Positions 26,163 to 34,953 of a stretch of DNA of 64,000 nucleotides are shown here, in pieces. A program made the translations under genes and the position numbers. How positions within the stretch are numbered: the stretch's first letter is position 1; each line of letters starts with the position of its first letter. The stretch is taken from the NCBI RefSeq assembly GCF_900187325.1, contig NZ_FZMZ01000005.1:1-64000 (forward strand). Direction: 5' to 3'. A model generated the notes under the pieces. The model saw only the letters and a list, made by a program, of their open reading frames with translations. It was not told the DNA's origin and ran no database searches. This stretch comes from Virgibacillus ndiopensis (GTDB lineage Bacteria > Bacillota > Bacilli > Bacillales > Amphibacillaceae).

Positions 26163-27632
26163 ATGAAAAAGAAACTAACACAGAAGAAAAGACAAAGAGA
26201 GTTTGAAGAGCTTTTTAATGATCTTAAAAATAGTGATGATTTTATTGATTATCAGCTTGAGCATGATTCTATACCATTATGCATTGGTTATTTTAATTCG
26301 GCTATTGATAATAAAAAAATAGAAAAATTCGTTTTACCTTATGTACAGCAATCTGATTATTCAGATTTGAAGGAAATTGAAAACGTCATTCCTATTACCA
26401 ATACATACTTGACAAATGATTCAAATGAAATTAGAAGAAAACTATTGGATGGTTTTCTCTTTATTCATATGGGAGAGTCTGACCAGCAGTACTTACTTAT
26501 ACCGGTACCATTATTTAAAACCCGGCAAATAACCAGTCCAGAGGTAGAATTTAGTGTTGTTGGACCAAAAGAAGCGTTTGTTGAGAGTATTGATACGAAC
26601 TTGAATTTAGTTCGAAAAAGATTAAATATTCCTGAACTAACGATAAAAAAACTAAAAGTTGGAACTATCACGAAGACTAAAGTAGCTGTTGTTTCAATAA
26701 AAGGAATTGCAGATACCAATAACGTTGAGACAGTTATCCAGCGAATACAAGATATGGAAATGGATCAAGTCATTGATAGCTCTTTCATTCAGCAAAAGAT
26801 TGCAGATAATACCAATTCACCATTTCCGCAATTACTTGATACGGAACGGCCTGATCGAATTGCTGCTATATTGGCTGAGGGTAAAGTTGCTATTTTTGTT
26901 GATAACTCGCCTCATGTATTAATTGGTCCTACTACATTAGTTGAGTTTTTTTCTGCATTTGAGGATTATTTTCTTAATTGGACGATTGCATCAGCATTTC
27001 GTCTAATTCGTTTATTTGCTGTATTTTTTTCCATTTTAGTTACACCTTTGTATGTTGCTGTACTCACACATCATTTTGAATTAATTCCGAAAGAACTGCT
27101 TGGTACGTTAGTAAGTTCACGGTCACAGGTTCCCTTTCCGCCAATATTAGAAGCAATTATTTTGGAATTAACCATTGAGTTATTGCGAGAAGCTGGAGCA
27201 AGACTGCCGACAAAGGTTGGTCAAACAATCGGTATCGTTGGCGGTATCGTAATTGGAACTGCTTCTGTGGAAGCGGGTCTGACTAGTAATGTACTGTTAA
27301 TTCTTGTGGCATTAGGTGCTCTTGGATCCTTTACGACACCTGTTTACCAAATGGGTAATACAATCCGACTGATTCGCTTTCCATTGCTGATATTCGCCCA
27401 TGTATATGGGCTTTTGGGGGTAAGCATTTGTATCGCATATATCATGGTTCACCTGTTAAAGCTAACATCGTTAGGACGGCCATTCTTTGAACCAGTGTTT
27501 CCATTAAGGCTAAAGGATTTAAAAGATGCTTTTATCAGGCTACCATTTGATATGCAAAATAAGCGCCCATTTATGGTAAGATCTGAAAAAGTATTACGAG
27601 AAACAAGTAAAAATAAACATGATTCATCTTAA
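26163..27632 (+). CDS. Spore germinant receptor, A subunit (GerA family)
   Basis: 489 residues. An N-terminal soluble part of about 270 residues carries the GerA-type sequence FIHMGESDQQYLLIPVP and PFPQLLDTERPDRIAA. A membrane half with four to five helices follows, containing LRGTLVSSR-type sequence (here LLGTLVSSRSQVPFPP), ELLREAGARLPTKVGQTIGI and VEAGLTSNVL. The tail is basic. ATG at 26163 is spaced eight bases from AAGGA. It is the first gene of an A-B-C operon under a sigma-G promoter. The nutrient recognised cannot be told from sequence. Confidence 0.93.
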   Translation: MKKKLTQKKRQREFEELFNDLKNSDDFIDYQLEHDSIPLCIGYFNSAIDNKKIEKFVLPYVQQSDYSDLKEIENVIPITNTYLTNDSNEIRRKLLDGFLFIHMGESDQQYLLIPVPLFKTRQITSPEVEFSVVGPKEAFVESIDTNLNLVRKRLNIPELTIKKLKVGTITKTKVAVVSIKGIADTNNVETVIQRIQDMEMDQVIDSSFIQQKIADNTNSPFPQLLDTERPDRIAAILAEGKVAIFVDNSPHVLIGPTTLVEFFSAFEDYFLNWTIASAFRLIRLFAVFFSILVTPLYVAVLTHHFELIPKELLGTLVSSRSQVPFPPILEAIILELTIELLREAGARLPTKVGQTIGIVGGIVIGTASVEAGLTSNVLLILVALGALGSFTTPVYQMGNTIRLIRFPLLIFAHVYGLLGVSICIAYIMVHLLKLTSLGRPFFEPVFPLRLKDLKDAFIRLPFDMQNKRPFMVRSEKVLRETSKNKHDSS

Positions 27633-27649
27633 AGTAGTGGGGTGTAGCA

Positions 27650-28735
27650 ATGATTAAGGATAAAGACCAAGTACCACCTCTTATGGCTTTTTTTCTGATT
27701 TCTGCTGCTCAAATTGGAGTAGGAGTTCTTAGTTTTACAAGTGTCATAAATAAATATGCAGGTCATGATGCATGGATGTCTATTATTGCAGCAGGAATGT
27801 TTATTCATCTTTTGATTTGGATTATGTATAAAGTACTTAATGATTACAAAGGGGAAGATTTTGCTTCTATACATCGCAGTATATACGGTAAATGGATCGG
27901 AGCGTTTATATCAATTGTTTTATCCGTTTATTTATTATTGTTGGCAGCTGTGGTGTTACGTTCTTATTTGGAGATTATTCAAGTGTGGATGTTTCCGGAA
28001 GTGAAAATATGGGCACTTTTACTGTTAATCATGCCACTTATTTATTATATTATTTCAGGGAAATTCAGAATTGTTGTCGGTGTATGTTTTCTTGGTATTG
28101 TATACCCGTTTGTTTTAATATTTGCTTTAATCTTTCCTCTGAAATTTTCAAATATCACCAATATAATGCCTATTTTTGATCATTCATTGCTGGAAATAGT
28201 ACAATCTTCCGTGCTAGCTATGTTTAGTTTTTTAGGGATTGGCGCTTTAATGATTTATTATCCTTTTATCAAGGATTCAAGAAATTCGCAAAAGTACGCT
28301 CATTATGGGAATTTATATACAACCATATTATATGTTGTTATCTGTTTTGTTTCGTACATTTACTATAGCCAACATGAAATAAAAGATGTTATTTGGCCAA
28401 CACTTGGTCTATGGAAGATTGTCGAGTTACCTTTTTTGGATCGTTTTGAATACATCGGGATATCAACTTTATTTTTTGTCATATTACCCAATTTAGCTTT
28501 ATACATCTGGGGGAGCAGTAGAACTCTAAACAGGGCTTTACATATCCCGCAAAAATGGATTTCTATTTTTATATTAACAGCTGTTTATTTTATTTGTATA
28601 TTTGTTGAGGGAAGAGAAAAAATTTTACAAGTCAGTGATTTTTCTACAAAAATAGGGTTTGGATTATTATTTTATATTCCAGTTTTGTTTGTCATGCATT
28701 TCATTAGTAGAAAGGTGAAACGAAATGCCTCGTAG
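27650..28735 (+). CDS. Spore germinant receptor, B subunit (GerB permease-like)
   Basis: 361 residues, about ten membrane segments, of the amino-acid permease-like spore germination family. The start KDKDQVPPLMAFFLISAAQI with GVGVLSF matches the family N-terminus. B subunits form the membrane channel or ligand-binding part of the receptor. It begins 17 bp after the A gene behind GTGGGG and overlaps the C gene by 11 bases, so the three are translationally linked. Confidence 0.92.
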   Translation: MIKDKDQVPPLMAFFLISAAQIGVGVLSFTSVINKYAGHDAWMSIIAAGMFIHLLIWIMYKVLNDYKGEDFASIHRSIYGKWIGAFISIVLSVYLLLLAAVVLRSYLEIIQVWMFPEVKIWALLLLIMPLIYYIISGKFRIVVGVCFLGIVYPFVLIFALIFPLKFSNITNIMPIFDHSLLEIVQSSVLAMFSFLGIGALMIYYPFIKDSRNSQKYAHYGNLYTTILYVVICFVSYIYYSQHEIKDVIWPTLGLWKIVELPFLDRFEYIGISTLFFVILPNLALYIWGSSRTLNRALHIPQKWISIFILTAVYFICIFVEGREKILQVSDFSTKIGFGLLFYIPVLFVMHFISRKVKRNAS

Positions 28736-29795
28736 GTATATTATTTTTTTCATATTAATTTTTGTAAGTGTTACTGTAAATTTTACTATGCCCAAACGTG
28801 TTATTGATAAAATTCAGATGGTCACCGTAGTTGGGTATGATTATGTAGATGACAATACAATAAATGGCACTGTTATTACTCCGACTTTTCTCCAAAAAGG
28901 TCAGATTATGGATTTGGTATATACAGGAAACGCTTCTATGGTTTATGACTTGGGAACTAAATTAAATACTGTAGCGTCTGAAAATCTAGAGAATGGTAAA
29001 TTAGAGGTAGTTGTATTTAATAAAGAATTAGCGGAACATGGGATAAAGAATTATATTGATTTTTTGTTAAGAGAACCGAGCATTGGATCAGGTCTTTACT
29101 TAGCTGTTTCTGAAGGCTCTACAAATGAACTGTTGAATTCTGTCAAAAGTCATAAGGGTGCAGGGGTATACTTATCGGACTTAATAGAACACAATATACA
29201 AAGACAGAAGCACCCGGAAACAAATTTAAAAACATTCTCATACAGCATAGAATGCGAAACGTGTGATCCGTTTTTACCATATTTTAAAATCGTGGATGGC
29301 AAACCAAAAATAGATGCTATTGCTTTGTTTAAAAAAGATAAATACCTCGATAAAATACCTATAGACGAAGCCTTTGTATTCAACATATTGCTTGGGGATA
29401 TGGATAACGGTGATTTTATCCTTGAAAAAAAAGGATATAAAGCTGCTATTCAGAATATAGACTCGGAACGAAAAATTATCGTTAATCAGCATAATGAGAA
29501 TATGAGTTTGCAGGTTAATATTGATGTTAAAGGGGTTATCAGGGAATATACTGGTAAAAGAGTACTGCATGACAAGGAGAAAATCGAAAAGGACTTGGAG
29601 AGAGAACTTAATAAGAAAGCAAAAGAGATGATTAAAAACTTTCAAGAAAAAAACATAGATCCTCTAGGGATTAAAGAAATAATAAGAAGTAAGGTCAGGG
29701 ATTTAAGCGTTAAGCAAATAAACGATACATACCCATCGATATCTATAAGTACCGATATAACATATACAAATATGGAATCAGGTACAAGAAGATAA
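28725..29795 (+). CDS. Spore germinant receptor, C subunit lacking the lipobox cysteine
   Basis: 356 residues. It has the GerC order: N-terminal hydrophobic segment, domain with VTVVGYDYVDDNTINGTVI, and the conserved FTYSIE-like and C-terminal alpha-beta region ending in a helix with KARDL-like KVRDLS. GerC proteins normally are lipoproteins with LxGC after the hydrophobic core. Here the equivalent site reads VSVTVNFTMPKRVID with no cysteine, so it cannot be lipidated and would stay as a signal-anchored protein. It overlaps the B gene. The upstream and downstream sequence is otherwise intact. Confidence 0.88.
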   Translation: MPRRYIIFFILIFVSVTVNFTMPKRVIDKIQMVTVVGYDYVDDNTINGTVITPTFLQKGQIMDLVYTGNASMVYDLGTKLNTVASENLENGKLEVVVFNKELAEHGIKNYIDFLLREPSIGSGLYLAVSEGSTNELLNSVKSHKGAGVYLSDLIEHNIQRQKHPETNLKTFSYSIECETCDPFLPYFKIVDGKPKIDAIALFKKDKYLDKIPIDEAFVFNILLGDMDNGDFILEKKGYKAAIQNIDSERKIIVNQHNENMSLQVNIDVKGVIREYTGKRVLHDKEKIEKDLERELNKKAKEMIKNFQEKNIDPLGIKEIIRSKVRDLSVKQINDTYPSISISTDITYTNMESGTRR

Positions 29796-29827
29796 AAAAA
29801 GATTTTCTGGTGCCAAATTACACAAGA

Positions 29828-30691
29828 GGGTTTGTCAAATAAAGTGTGTAAATAATATTACTCAAGATAATTTAAAACCCTATCTTTAAGGTGATCATGA
29901 ACAAAAAGCTGGGTTCATAACCATCGCCCAGTTTTGGAAATGGCCACCTTCCCATTTTGTTTCGCTCTTTTATACGTAAAAATAATACTTTTAATAGAGC
30001 GTTCACGTTGGGGAATGCTCTTTTTTTGGTTACTTTTCTAAAGCATTTACTGCTTTAGTAAAAGACTTATAATCATTGCTTGGTATATATTTGATAGAAT
30101 TGCGAATTAAGTATACCATACACCGTTGTACGATTACATCAGGGAAGATAGCCGATAGCGTGTGCCCCTTCCTCTAAACCACTAACACCATCCATGGAAA
30201 TAAAAAATATATCTTCTACACCTCTAGCTTTGATTCCATCAAAGATTTGCATCCATTTATGCTTACTTTCCGTTTCATTTCGGCACGAGTTGAGGATCGA
30301 AGGAACCATCACGATCACGTGGCACTTTAATGTCGACTTTACCCGTACTGGTTTCTATGGTTTTATTTCCATAACCATTTCGTCAGTTTTCTGTTTCTTT
30401 TTCATCTTTATCATTTGATTCATAACCTAAATGGTTATTCATTTCACCTTTTAACATTGTTTCGAACATAGGACCAAATATGTCTTTAAGTGCATTCTGC
30501 ATATTTTCTACAGATTCTGGTTGGTAGTTTTCTAGTATTTGTTTCGCTAACTCAGCTGACTTTGTATCACGCTTTGATTTAGCCAATAGAATAACCTCCC
30601 ATTCGTATAATATGATTTTATTAAATAAAAAACTGAACTGCGAAGTAAGAGCCGTACGCTCTCTCACTTACACAGTTTAGTTTACACTCCC
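29828..30691 (-). mobile_element. IS256-family element, internally deleted
   Basis: The two ends are inverted copies of each other: GGGTTTGTCAAATAAAGTGT at 29828 and, on the minus strand from 30691, GGGAGTGTAAACTAAACTGT. Total length is about 864 bp against about 1.3 kb for complete members. Inside is one transposase frame with deletions. It could still be mobilised in trans if a related transposase exists elsewhere in the genome. Confidence 0.8.
30000..30586 (-). pseudogene. IS256-family (mutator type) transposase, truncated
   Basis: TTG at 30586 follows GGGAGG and reads MAKSKRDTKSAELAKQILEN, then FGPMFETMLKGEMNNHLGYE, the classic start of these transposases. Reading continues with breaks through NGYGNKTIETSTGKVDIKVP, RDRDGSF, KWMQIFDGIKARGVEDIFFI, SMDGVSGLEEG and VIVQRCMVYLIRNSIKYIPS, then TKAVNAL. 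A gap separates the N-terminal block from the DDE core and the C-terminal part is missing. The first open part spans 30383-30586. It cannot encode an active enzyme. Confidence 0.8.
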
Positions 30692-30707
30692 ACCAGAAAT
30701 CTTTTTT

Positions 30708-31931
30708 TTATTTTACACGTTGTTCCTCATTATAAACTTTATTTTCTGCTTGTGTTCGTCTCTGTTGTCTTGATTGATACAGCAAAAACAGTCCTATGAC
30801 AACGACAACTAAAATTACATTAATCATATATAACTTTTGAAAACCAACCCCTGCGACAACTAGCCCCCATACAAATGATCCTACTGCGATTCCGGTATCA
30901 TATAACATGAAAAATGTTGCTGTCGCATGACCACTTCTAGCATGATCTGCCGTTTGAATGGCCATCGTTTGGAAGCTCGGTAATAATGTACCATAACCTA
31001 ATCCAATTAGACCAGCCGAGAGCAGTAGCATCCATGCAGATCCTGTAAAACTTAATGTAAGAAGACCGATAGCGAATATAAATAGACATGGTAAAATGAC
31101 ATAATTTGGTCCCTTAATATCGAACGTTCTTCCGAAGTAAGGTCTTGATATAAGCATAACGATTGCAAAGACTAAAAAGAAATAACTTGCAGCCGCTGAC
31201 AGACCAAGTGAATCGGAGTAAACGGAGATAAATGATAAAATACTGGCATATGCCAGCGAAACGAAACTGCTAATTAATGCGATGGGTATTGCTTTAAGCT
31301 CAATTAAGTCGTTGGGTGAAAATTTATGGTTACCTGCTTTTATAGTGATCTCGTTTTCCTGCGGCACATGTACAATAATGGAAAAAATTAACCCAGCAAT
31401 CATTAATATACTTAAGATAACAAATAGCATTTTAAACGATACAAATTGTAATAATGATAAACCTATAAAAGGTCCAACTACAACAGCCAAATTCATTGCC
31501 ATTGCAAAATATCCTAGTCCTGCACCGCGCCGATCATGTGGGATGACATCTGCTGCAATAGCACCAGTAGCTGTAGTAATCACACCAAACGATAATCCAT
31601 GAATGAACCGTAATATTAATAAAGGAATAAATTCATCAATCCAAATATAGAAAAAAGTTGTCACTGTGAATGTTGCGACACTTAAAATAAGCCCCCGTTT
31701 TTTTCCAGTTTTATCTAACAGATTGGCGGAAAATGGGCGTACAATGATGGCTGCGACTAACATAACTGTGACAATTAATCCACCATCCGCTTCAGATTTT
31801 CCCAAACTGTTAATCACATAAATTGGGAGTGTGGTTAATAATGTATAAAAAATCATAAAAACCATGAACTGTGTCATGGAAATTCCTATAAAGCTTTTGG
31901 TCCAAATAGGTTGTTGTTTCGCATTACTCAT
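30708..31931 (-). CDS. MFS transporter, MarR-linked efflux pump
   Basis: 407 residues, 12 membrane segments. The MFS motif after segment 2 is degenerate (SANLLDKTGKKRGLI), and the middle shows YFAMAMNLAVVVGPFIGLSL, similar to YwoG-type drug exporters. Its start overlaps the end of the upstream MarR-family gene by eight bases, so the two are translated together. The C-terminus is highly basic (QSRQQRRTQAENK). The likely role is removal of a toxic compound sensed by the MarR partner; the substrate is unknown. Confidence 0.85.
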   Translation of the reverse strand: MSNAKQQPIWTKSFIGISMTQFMVFMIFYTLLTTLPIYVINSLGKSEADGGLIVTVMLVAAIIVRPFSANLLDKTGKKRGLILSVATFTVTTFFYIWIDEFIPLLILRFIHGLSFGVITTATGAIAADVIPHDRRGAGLGYFAMAMNLAVVVGPFIGLSLLQFVSFKMLFVILSILMIAGLIFSIIVHVPQENEITIKAGNHKFSPNDLIELKAIPIALISSFVSLAYASILSFISVYSDSLGLSAAASYFFLVFAIVMLISRPYFGRTFDIKGPNYVILPCLFIFAIGLLTLSFTGSAWMLLLSAGLIGLGYGTLLPSFQTMAIQTADHARSGHATATFFMLYDTGIAVGSFVWGLVVAGVGFQKLYMINVILVVVVIGLFLLYQSRQQRRTQAENKVYNEEQRVK

Positions 31932-32361
31932 TATGTGATTCCTCTCCTGTTGTTCCTAATTTAGTAAGTAGCTTATATAATTGCTTTTTTTCTTCAAGGC
32001 TGAGATTTGCTACCATTTCTTGTTCAATTTTATCTGTTGATTGCTGAACCTGTGTAAATTTTTGTTTAGCTTCTTCCGTCAATTCAATGAATCTTTCTCG
32101 TTTGTCATCCCCTTGCATTCGTACAATCCATCCATTTTTTTCCATACGGGAAAGTGTTCGGGTCATCGTTGGGGCTTCCACGTTCAAATATTTCCAAATG
32201 GCAGTCTGTGTCATTGGTCCAAACCGTTCCAAACAAAAAATAATAGACCATTGAGAAGCATACAACCCATGGTCATTAAGCCGATTGTTTATTTCTTTGC
32301 TCAAATACCGAACCCGCTGATTAAGTAAGTGAAATAAGTCCCGATTGTTGATATTGTCCAT
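31924..32361 (-). CDS. MarR-family transcriptional regulator
   Basis: 145 residues. The winged helix is clear: YASQWSIIFCLERFGPMTQT, then IWKYLNVEAPTMTRTLSRME and the wing GWIVRMQGDDKRERFIELTE. GGAGGTG precedes the ATG at 32361. A perfect 20-bp palindrome just upstream is the likely binding site, so it probably represses its own operon together with the MFS gene it overlaps. Confidence 0.9.
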   Translation of the reverse strand: MDNINNRDLFHLLNQRVRYLSKEINNRLNDHGLYASQWSIIFCLERFGPMTQTAIWKYLNVEAPTMTRTLSRMEKNGWIVRMQGDDKRERFIELTEEAKQKFTQVQQSTDKIEQEMVANLSLEEKKQLYKLLTKLGTTGEESHNE

Positions 32362-32374
32362 TCTTTCACCTCCA

Positions 32375-32394
32375 TTATTTACCTAGGTAAATAA
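32375..32394. promoter_or_regulatory. Perfect palindrome, likely MarR operator
   Basis: TTATTTACCTAGGTAAATAA is a perfect 20-bp inverted repeat lying 14 bp before the marR-like start codon. Size and position fit a MarR dimer site for autorepression. Confidence 0.8.
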
Positions 32395-32483
32395 AATCAC
32401 TTAACCTATAATACATATTTTTGTTGGGATTGTAAACCTCTTTGTAAAAAAGTAATCCTAAATAAACACTAAGAATTAATTTA

Positions 32484-32512
32484 TTGACAGTTCTAATTTT
32501 TTAACTTAATAT
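32484..32512 (+). promoter_or_regulatory. Sigma-A promoter of the S-box operon
   Basis: TTGACA (32484-32489) and TAATAT (32507-32512) are separated by 17 bases. The start of transcription would fall around 32519, about 25 bases before the riboswitch. Confidence 0.8.
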
Positions 32513-32544
32513 CATATTAAACAACTAAGAATAGTCTATTTTAA

Positions 32545-32714
32545 TTCTTATCTAGAGAGGTGGAGGGATACGGCCCATTGAAACCTCGGCAACAGGTTCT
32601 GTATATATGGAATACTGTGCCAATTCCAGCAAGCGTGAGTCGCTTGAAAGATAGGAAGAGAAGAAATCATTTTTGATCTCAAACTCTTTTCTATCCAGAA
32701 AAGAGTTTTTTTCG
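32545..32714 (+). ncRNA. SAM-I (S-box) riboswitch with terminator
   Basis: The S-box core is unmistakable: CTTATCTAGAGAGGTGGAGG, then GGATACGGCCC, TGAAACCTCGGCAACAG, GTGCCAATTCCAGCAAGC and the closing GAAAGATAGGAAGAG. P1 pairs about 32546-32553 with 32649-32656. A terminator, AAACTCTTTTCT with AGAAAAGAGTTT and a T run, lies at 32681-32712. High S-adenosylmethionine should therefore stop transcription before the monooxygenase gene. It shows that the two following genes belong to sulfur or methionine supply. Confidence 0.97.
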
Positions 32715-32751
32715 AATAACAACAATTAGGATTGGAACAGGAGTGGCGATG

Positions 32752-33804
32752 ATGAAGTATGGTTTTTGGTTACCGATTTTTGGTGGATGGCTACGGAATG
32801 TAGGAGATGAACAGATGCCACCGACATTTGATTATGCTAAGCAAGTAATACAATCTGCAGAAAAGTGGGGTTATGATACAACGCTAATTGCGGAATTATA
32901 TTTAAACGATATAAAAGGAACAGATCACGATTCACTAGAAGCCTGGTCGACTGCAGCCGCATTAGCTGCAGTAACAGAAAAAATTGAAATCATGACAGCT
33001 GTACGTCCTGTGTTTCATAATCCTGCAGTAACAGCAAAAATGGCCGCAAATATTGACCGGATCAGTAATGGACGTTTTACATTAAATGTCGTTTCCGGCT
33101 GGTGGGCTGGTGAAGCCAAGCAATACGGCGGGGATTTTACAGAACATGATGAACGTTATGATAGAACAATTGAATTTTTGGAGATTCTAAAAGGCTTATG
33201 GACAGAAGATACATTTTCATATGATGGTAAGTTTTATCAAATTGAAAACACGAAACTCTCCCCTAAACCGGTTCAACGACCAAATCCGATTCTTTATGCA
33301 GGTGGAGAAAGCGCTAAAGGAAAACAAGTGATTACATCGCTTTGTGATGCATATGTTATGCATGGTGGGACAGTTGAAGAGATTGAAGCTAAGGTTATTG
33401 ATATGAAAAAGCGCCGAAAAGCGGCTGGTGGAGAAGAATTACAATCGTTTGGAATGGCGGCTTATGTAATTTGTCGCGACACAGAGAAAGAAGCACTTCA
33501 GGAATTAGAACGAATTACAGATGTGAAGGATACGAGTGGGTATGCTGGATTTAAGGACTTTACATCAAAGTCCCAGCTTGAACAACAGGTACAATTACAG
33601 GATTATTCGGTTTCTAATCGGGGTTTACGTCCTAATCTTGTTGGTACACCAGAACAAATTGCAAAAAGGATTGTAAAATATGAAATGGCAGGTGTTGATT
33701 TATTATTGTTGCAGAGTTCACCACAATTAGAGGAATTGGAACGTTTTTCAAAGCAAGTTATGCCAAAGGTTGAAGAACTGCGGGCTGAATTAACAAACAT
33801 CTAG
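32752..33804 (+). CDS. LLM-class FMN-dependent monooxygenase, sulfur metabolism
   Basis: About 350 residues of the luciferase-like, alkanesulfonate-monooxygenase group. It has the N-terminal block MKYGFWLPIFGGWLRN, the VVSGWWAGEAKQYG and HDERYDRTIEFLEILKGLW family core and PKPVQRPNPILYAGGES. The overall look is close to SsuD and SfnG, which release sulfite from alkanesulfonates or dimethyl sulfone using reduced FMN. Starts at 32743, 32749 or 32752 are possible; CAGGAG best suits 32752. It is under SAM-I riboswitch control and followed by an ATP-grasp gene. No flavin reductase or sulfonate transporter is adjacent. Confidence 0.88.
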   Translation: MKYGFWLPIFGGWLRNVGDEQMPPTFDYAKQVIQSAEKWGYDTTLIAELYLNDIKGTDHDSLEAWSTAAALAAVTEKIEIMTAVRPVFHNPAVTAKMAANIDRISNGRFTLNVVSGWWAGEAKQYGGDFTEHDERYDRTIEFLEILKGLWTEDTFSYDGKFYQIENTKLSPKPVQRPNPILYAGGESAKGKQVITSLCDAYVMHGGTVEEIEAKVIDMKKRRKAAGGEELQSFGMAAYVICRDTEKEALQELERITDVKDTSGYAGFKDFTSKSQLEQQVQLQDYSVSNRGLRPNLVGTPEQIAKRIVKYEMAGVDLLLLQSSPQLEELERFSKQVMPKVEELRAELTNI

Positions 33805-33820
33805 GAAAGGGATGGTAGTT

Positions 33821-34765
33821 TTGAGTAAAATATATGTGATACATGAAAATAATCAGTGGACGGAGCATTTATTTAATAGATTAAAGGAATTGGAACTGCC
33901 ATATGAGGATTGGCTATTGGAAAATGGTAAGGTTGATCTGACTTCTTTACCACCAGAAGGCATTTTTTATAACAGAATGAGTGCTTCATCACATACACGT
34001 GGGCATCGTTTCTCACCAGAATTAACAAGCGCGGTACTTTCATGGTTGGAACACCATGGTAGAACAGTAATCAATGGAAGTCGTGCACTACAGTTAGAAG
34101 TTAGCAAAGTGTTGCAGTATTTAGAACTTGAGAAGTTTGGTATTAAAACTCCAAAAACAATTGCTACTGTTGGAAAAGAGGAATTAGTAGAGGCAGCAAA
34201 AACATTTCAAGGAAAGAAATTTATCACGAAGCACAATCGTGCAGGTAAAGGACTAGGCGTTCAACTTTTCCAATCAATTGAAGCATTACAGAATTATGTA
34301 GAAGGGGAAACATTTGAAGAACCAGTTGATGGTATCACGTTAATCCAAGAGTATATTGAGTCTCCTGAATCATTCATTACACGTTGTGAATTTGTCAGTG
34401 GAAAATTTGTCTATGCTGTTCGCGTGGATACGTCGGAAGGATTTGAATTATGTCCAGCAGATGCTTGTACAATTGATGATTTGTTTTGTCCTGTTGGTGA
34501 AGAACCATCGTCTTCGCCTAAATTCCAAATTAGAGAGGGATTTGACCATCCAATTCTTAAAAAGTATGAACGGGTTCTTGCAGCAAACAATATTCAAATC
34601 GCTGGAATTGAGTTTATTCAGGATAAAAATGGCGAAATCTTCACGTATGATATTAACACGAATACCAATTATAATAGTGATGCAGAAGAGAAGAGTGGAA
34701 AGTTTGGAATGCTGGAAGTTGCTAAGTTTTTAGGTAATGAACTTGAAAAATCAGTTCTTGTTTAA
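33821..34765 (+). CDS. ATP-grasp ligase, RimK-like, co-transcribed with monooxygenase
   Basis: About 314 residues. The ATP-grasp fold is evident: FITKHNRAGKGLGVQLF (phosphate loop, about 127-143), LIQEYIESPESFITRCEF, and the metal-binding end GIEFIQDKNGEIFTYDINTN with acidic and asparagine ligands. RimK-like enzymes join an amino acid to a carboxylate using ATP. TTG at 33821 is preferred to ATG at 33812 because AAAGGG directly abuts the ATG. It starts 16 bp after the S-box controlled monooxygenase and ends at a strong terminator, so the two form one operon. The substrate is unknown; a gamma-glutamyl or similar conjugate of a sulfur compound is a guess. Confidence 0.82.
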   Translation: MSKIYVIHENNQWTEHLFNRLKELELPYEDWLLENGKVDLTSLPPEGIFYNRMSASSHTRGHRFSPELTSAVLSWLEHHGRTVINGSRALQLEVSKVLQYLELEKFGIKTPKTIATVGKEELVEAAKTFQGKKFITKHNRAGKGLGVQLFQSIEALQNYVEGETFEEPVDGITLIQEYIESPESFITRCEFVSGKFVYAVRVDTSEGFELCPADACTIDDLFCPVGEEPSSSPKFQIREGFDHPILKKYERVLAANNIQIAGIEFIQDKNGEIFTYDINTNTNYNSDAEEKSGKFGMLEVAKFLGNELEKSVLV

Positions 34766-34774
34766 TTGTCGAAT

Positions 34775-34820
34775 AGAAAAACCATTTTCTAAGTTAATTA
34801 GAAAGTGGTTTTTCTTTTTT
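34775..34820 (+). terminator. Terminator of the S-box operon
   Basis: GAAAAACCATTTTCTAA pairs with TTAGAAAGTGGTTTTTC with one mismatch, followed by TTTTTT. Confidence 0.88.
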
Positions 34821-34953
34821 CGTAAACAATATAACTTTTCGTAAACTATTTGGTAGAATTAAGGTATACTAGATTCACCTACGATCTTTCTACATAAGTT
34901 GCTCCTATAAACCTTCTAATAACAAATAACACACTAAAAGCGGGTGATAACTA

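Noticed and set aside
30194-30418. 74-codon plus-strand frame in the IS256 region
   Set aside because: Antisense of the transposase remnant, whose protein motifs are clear on the minus strand.
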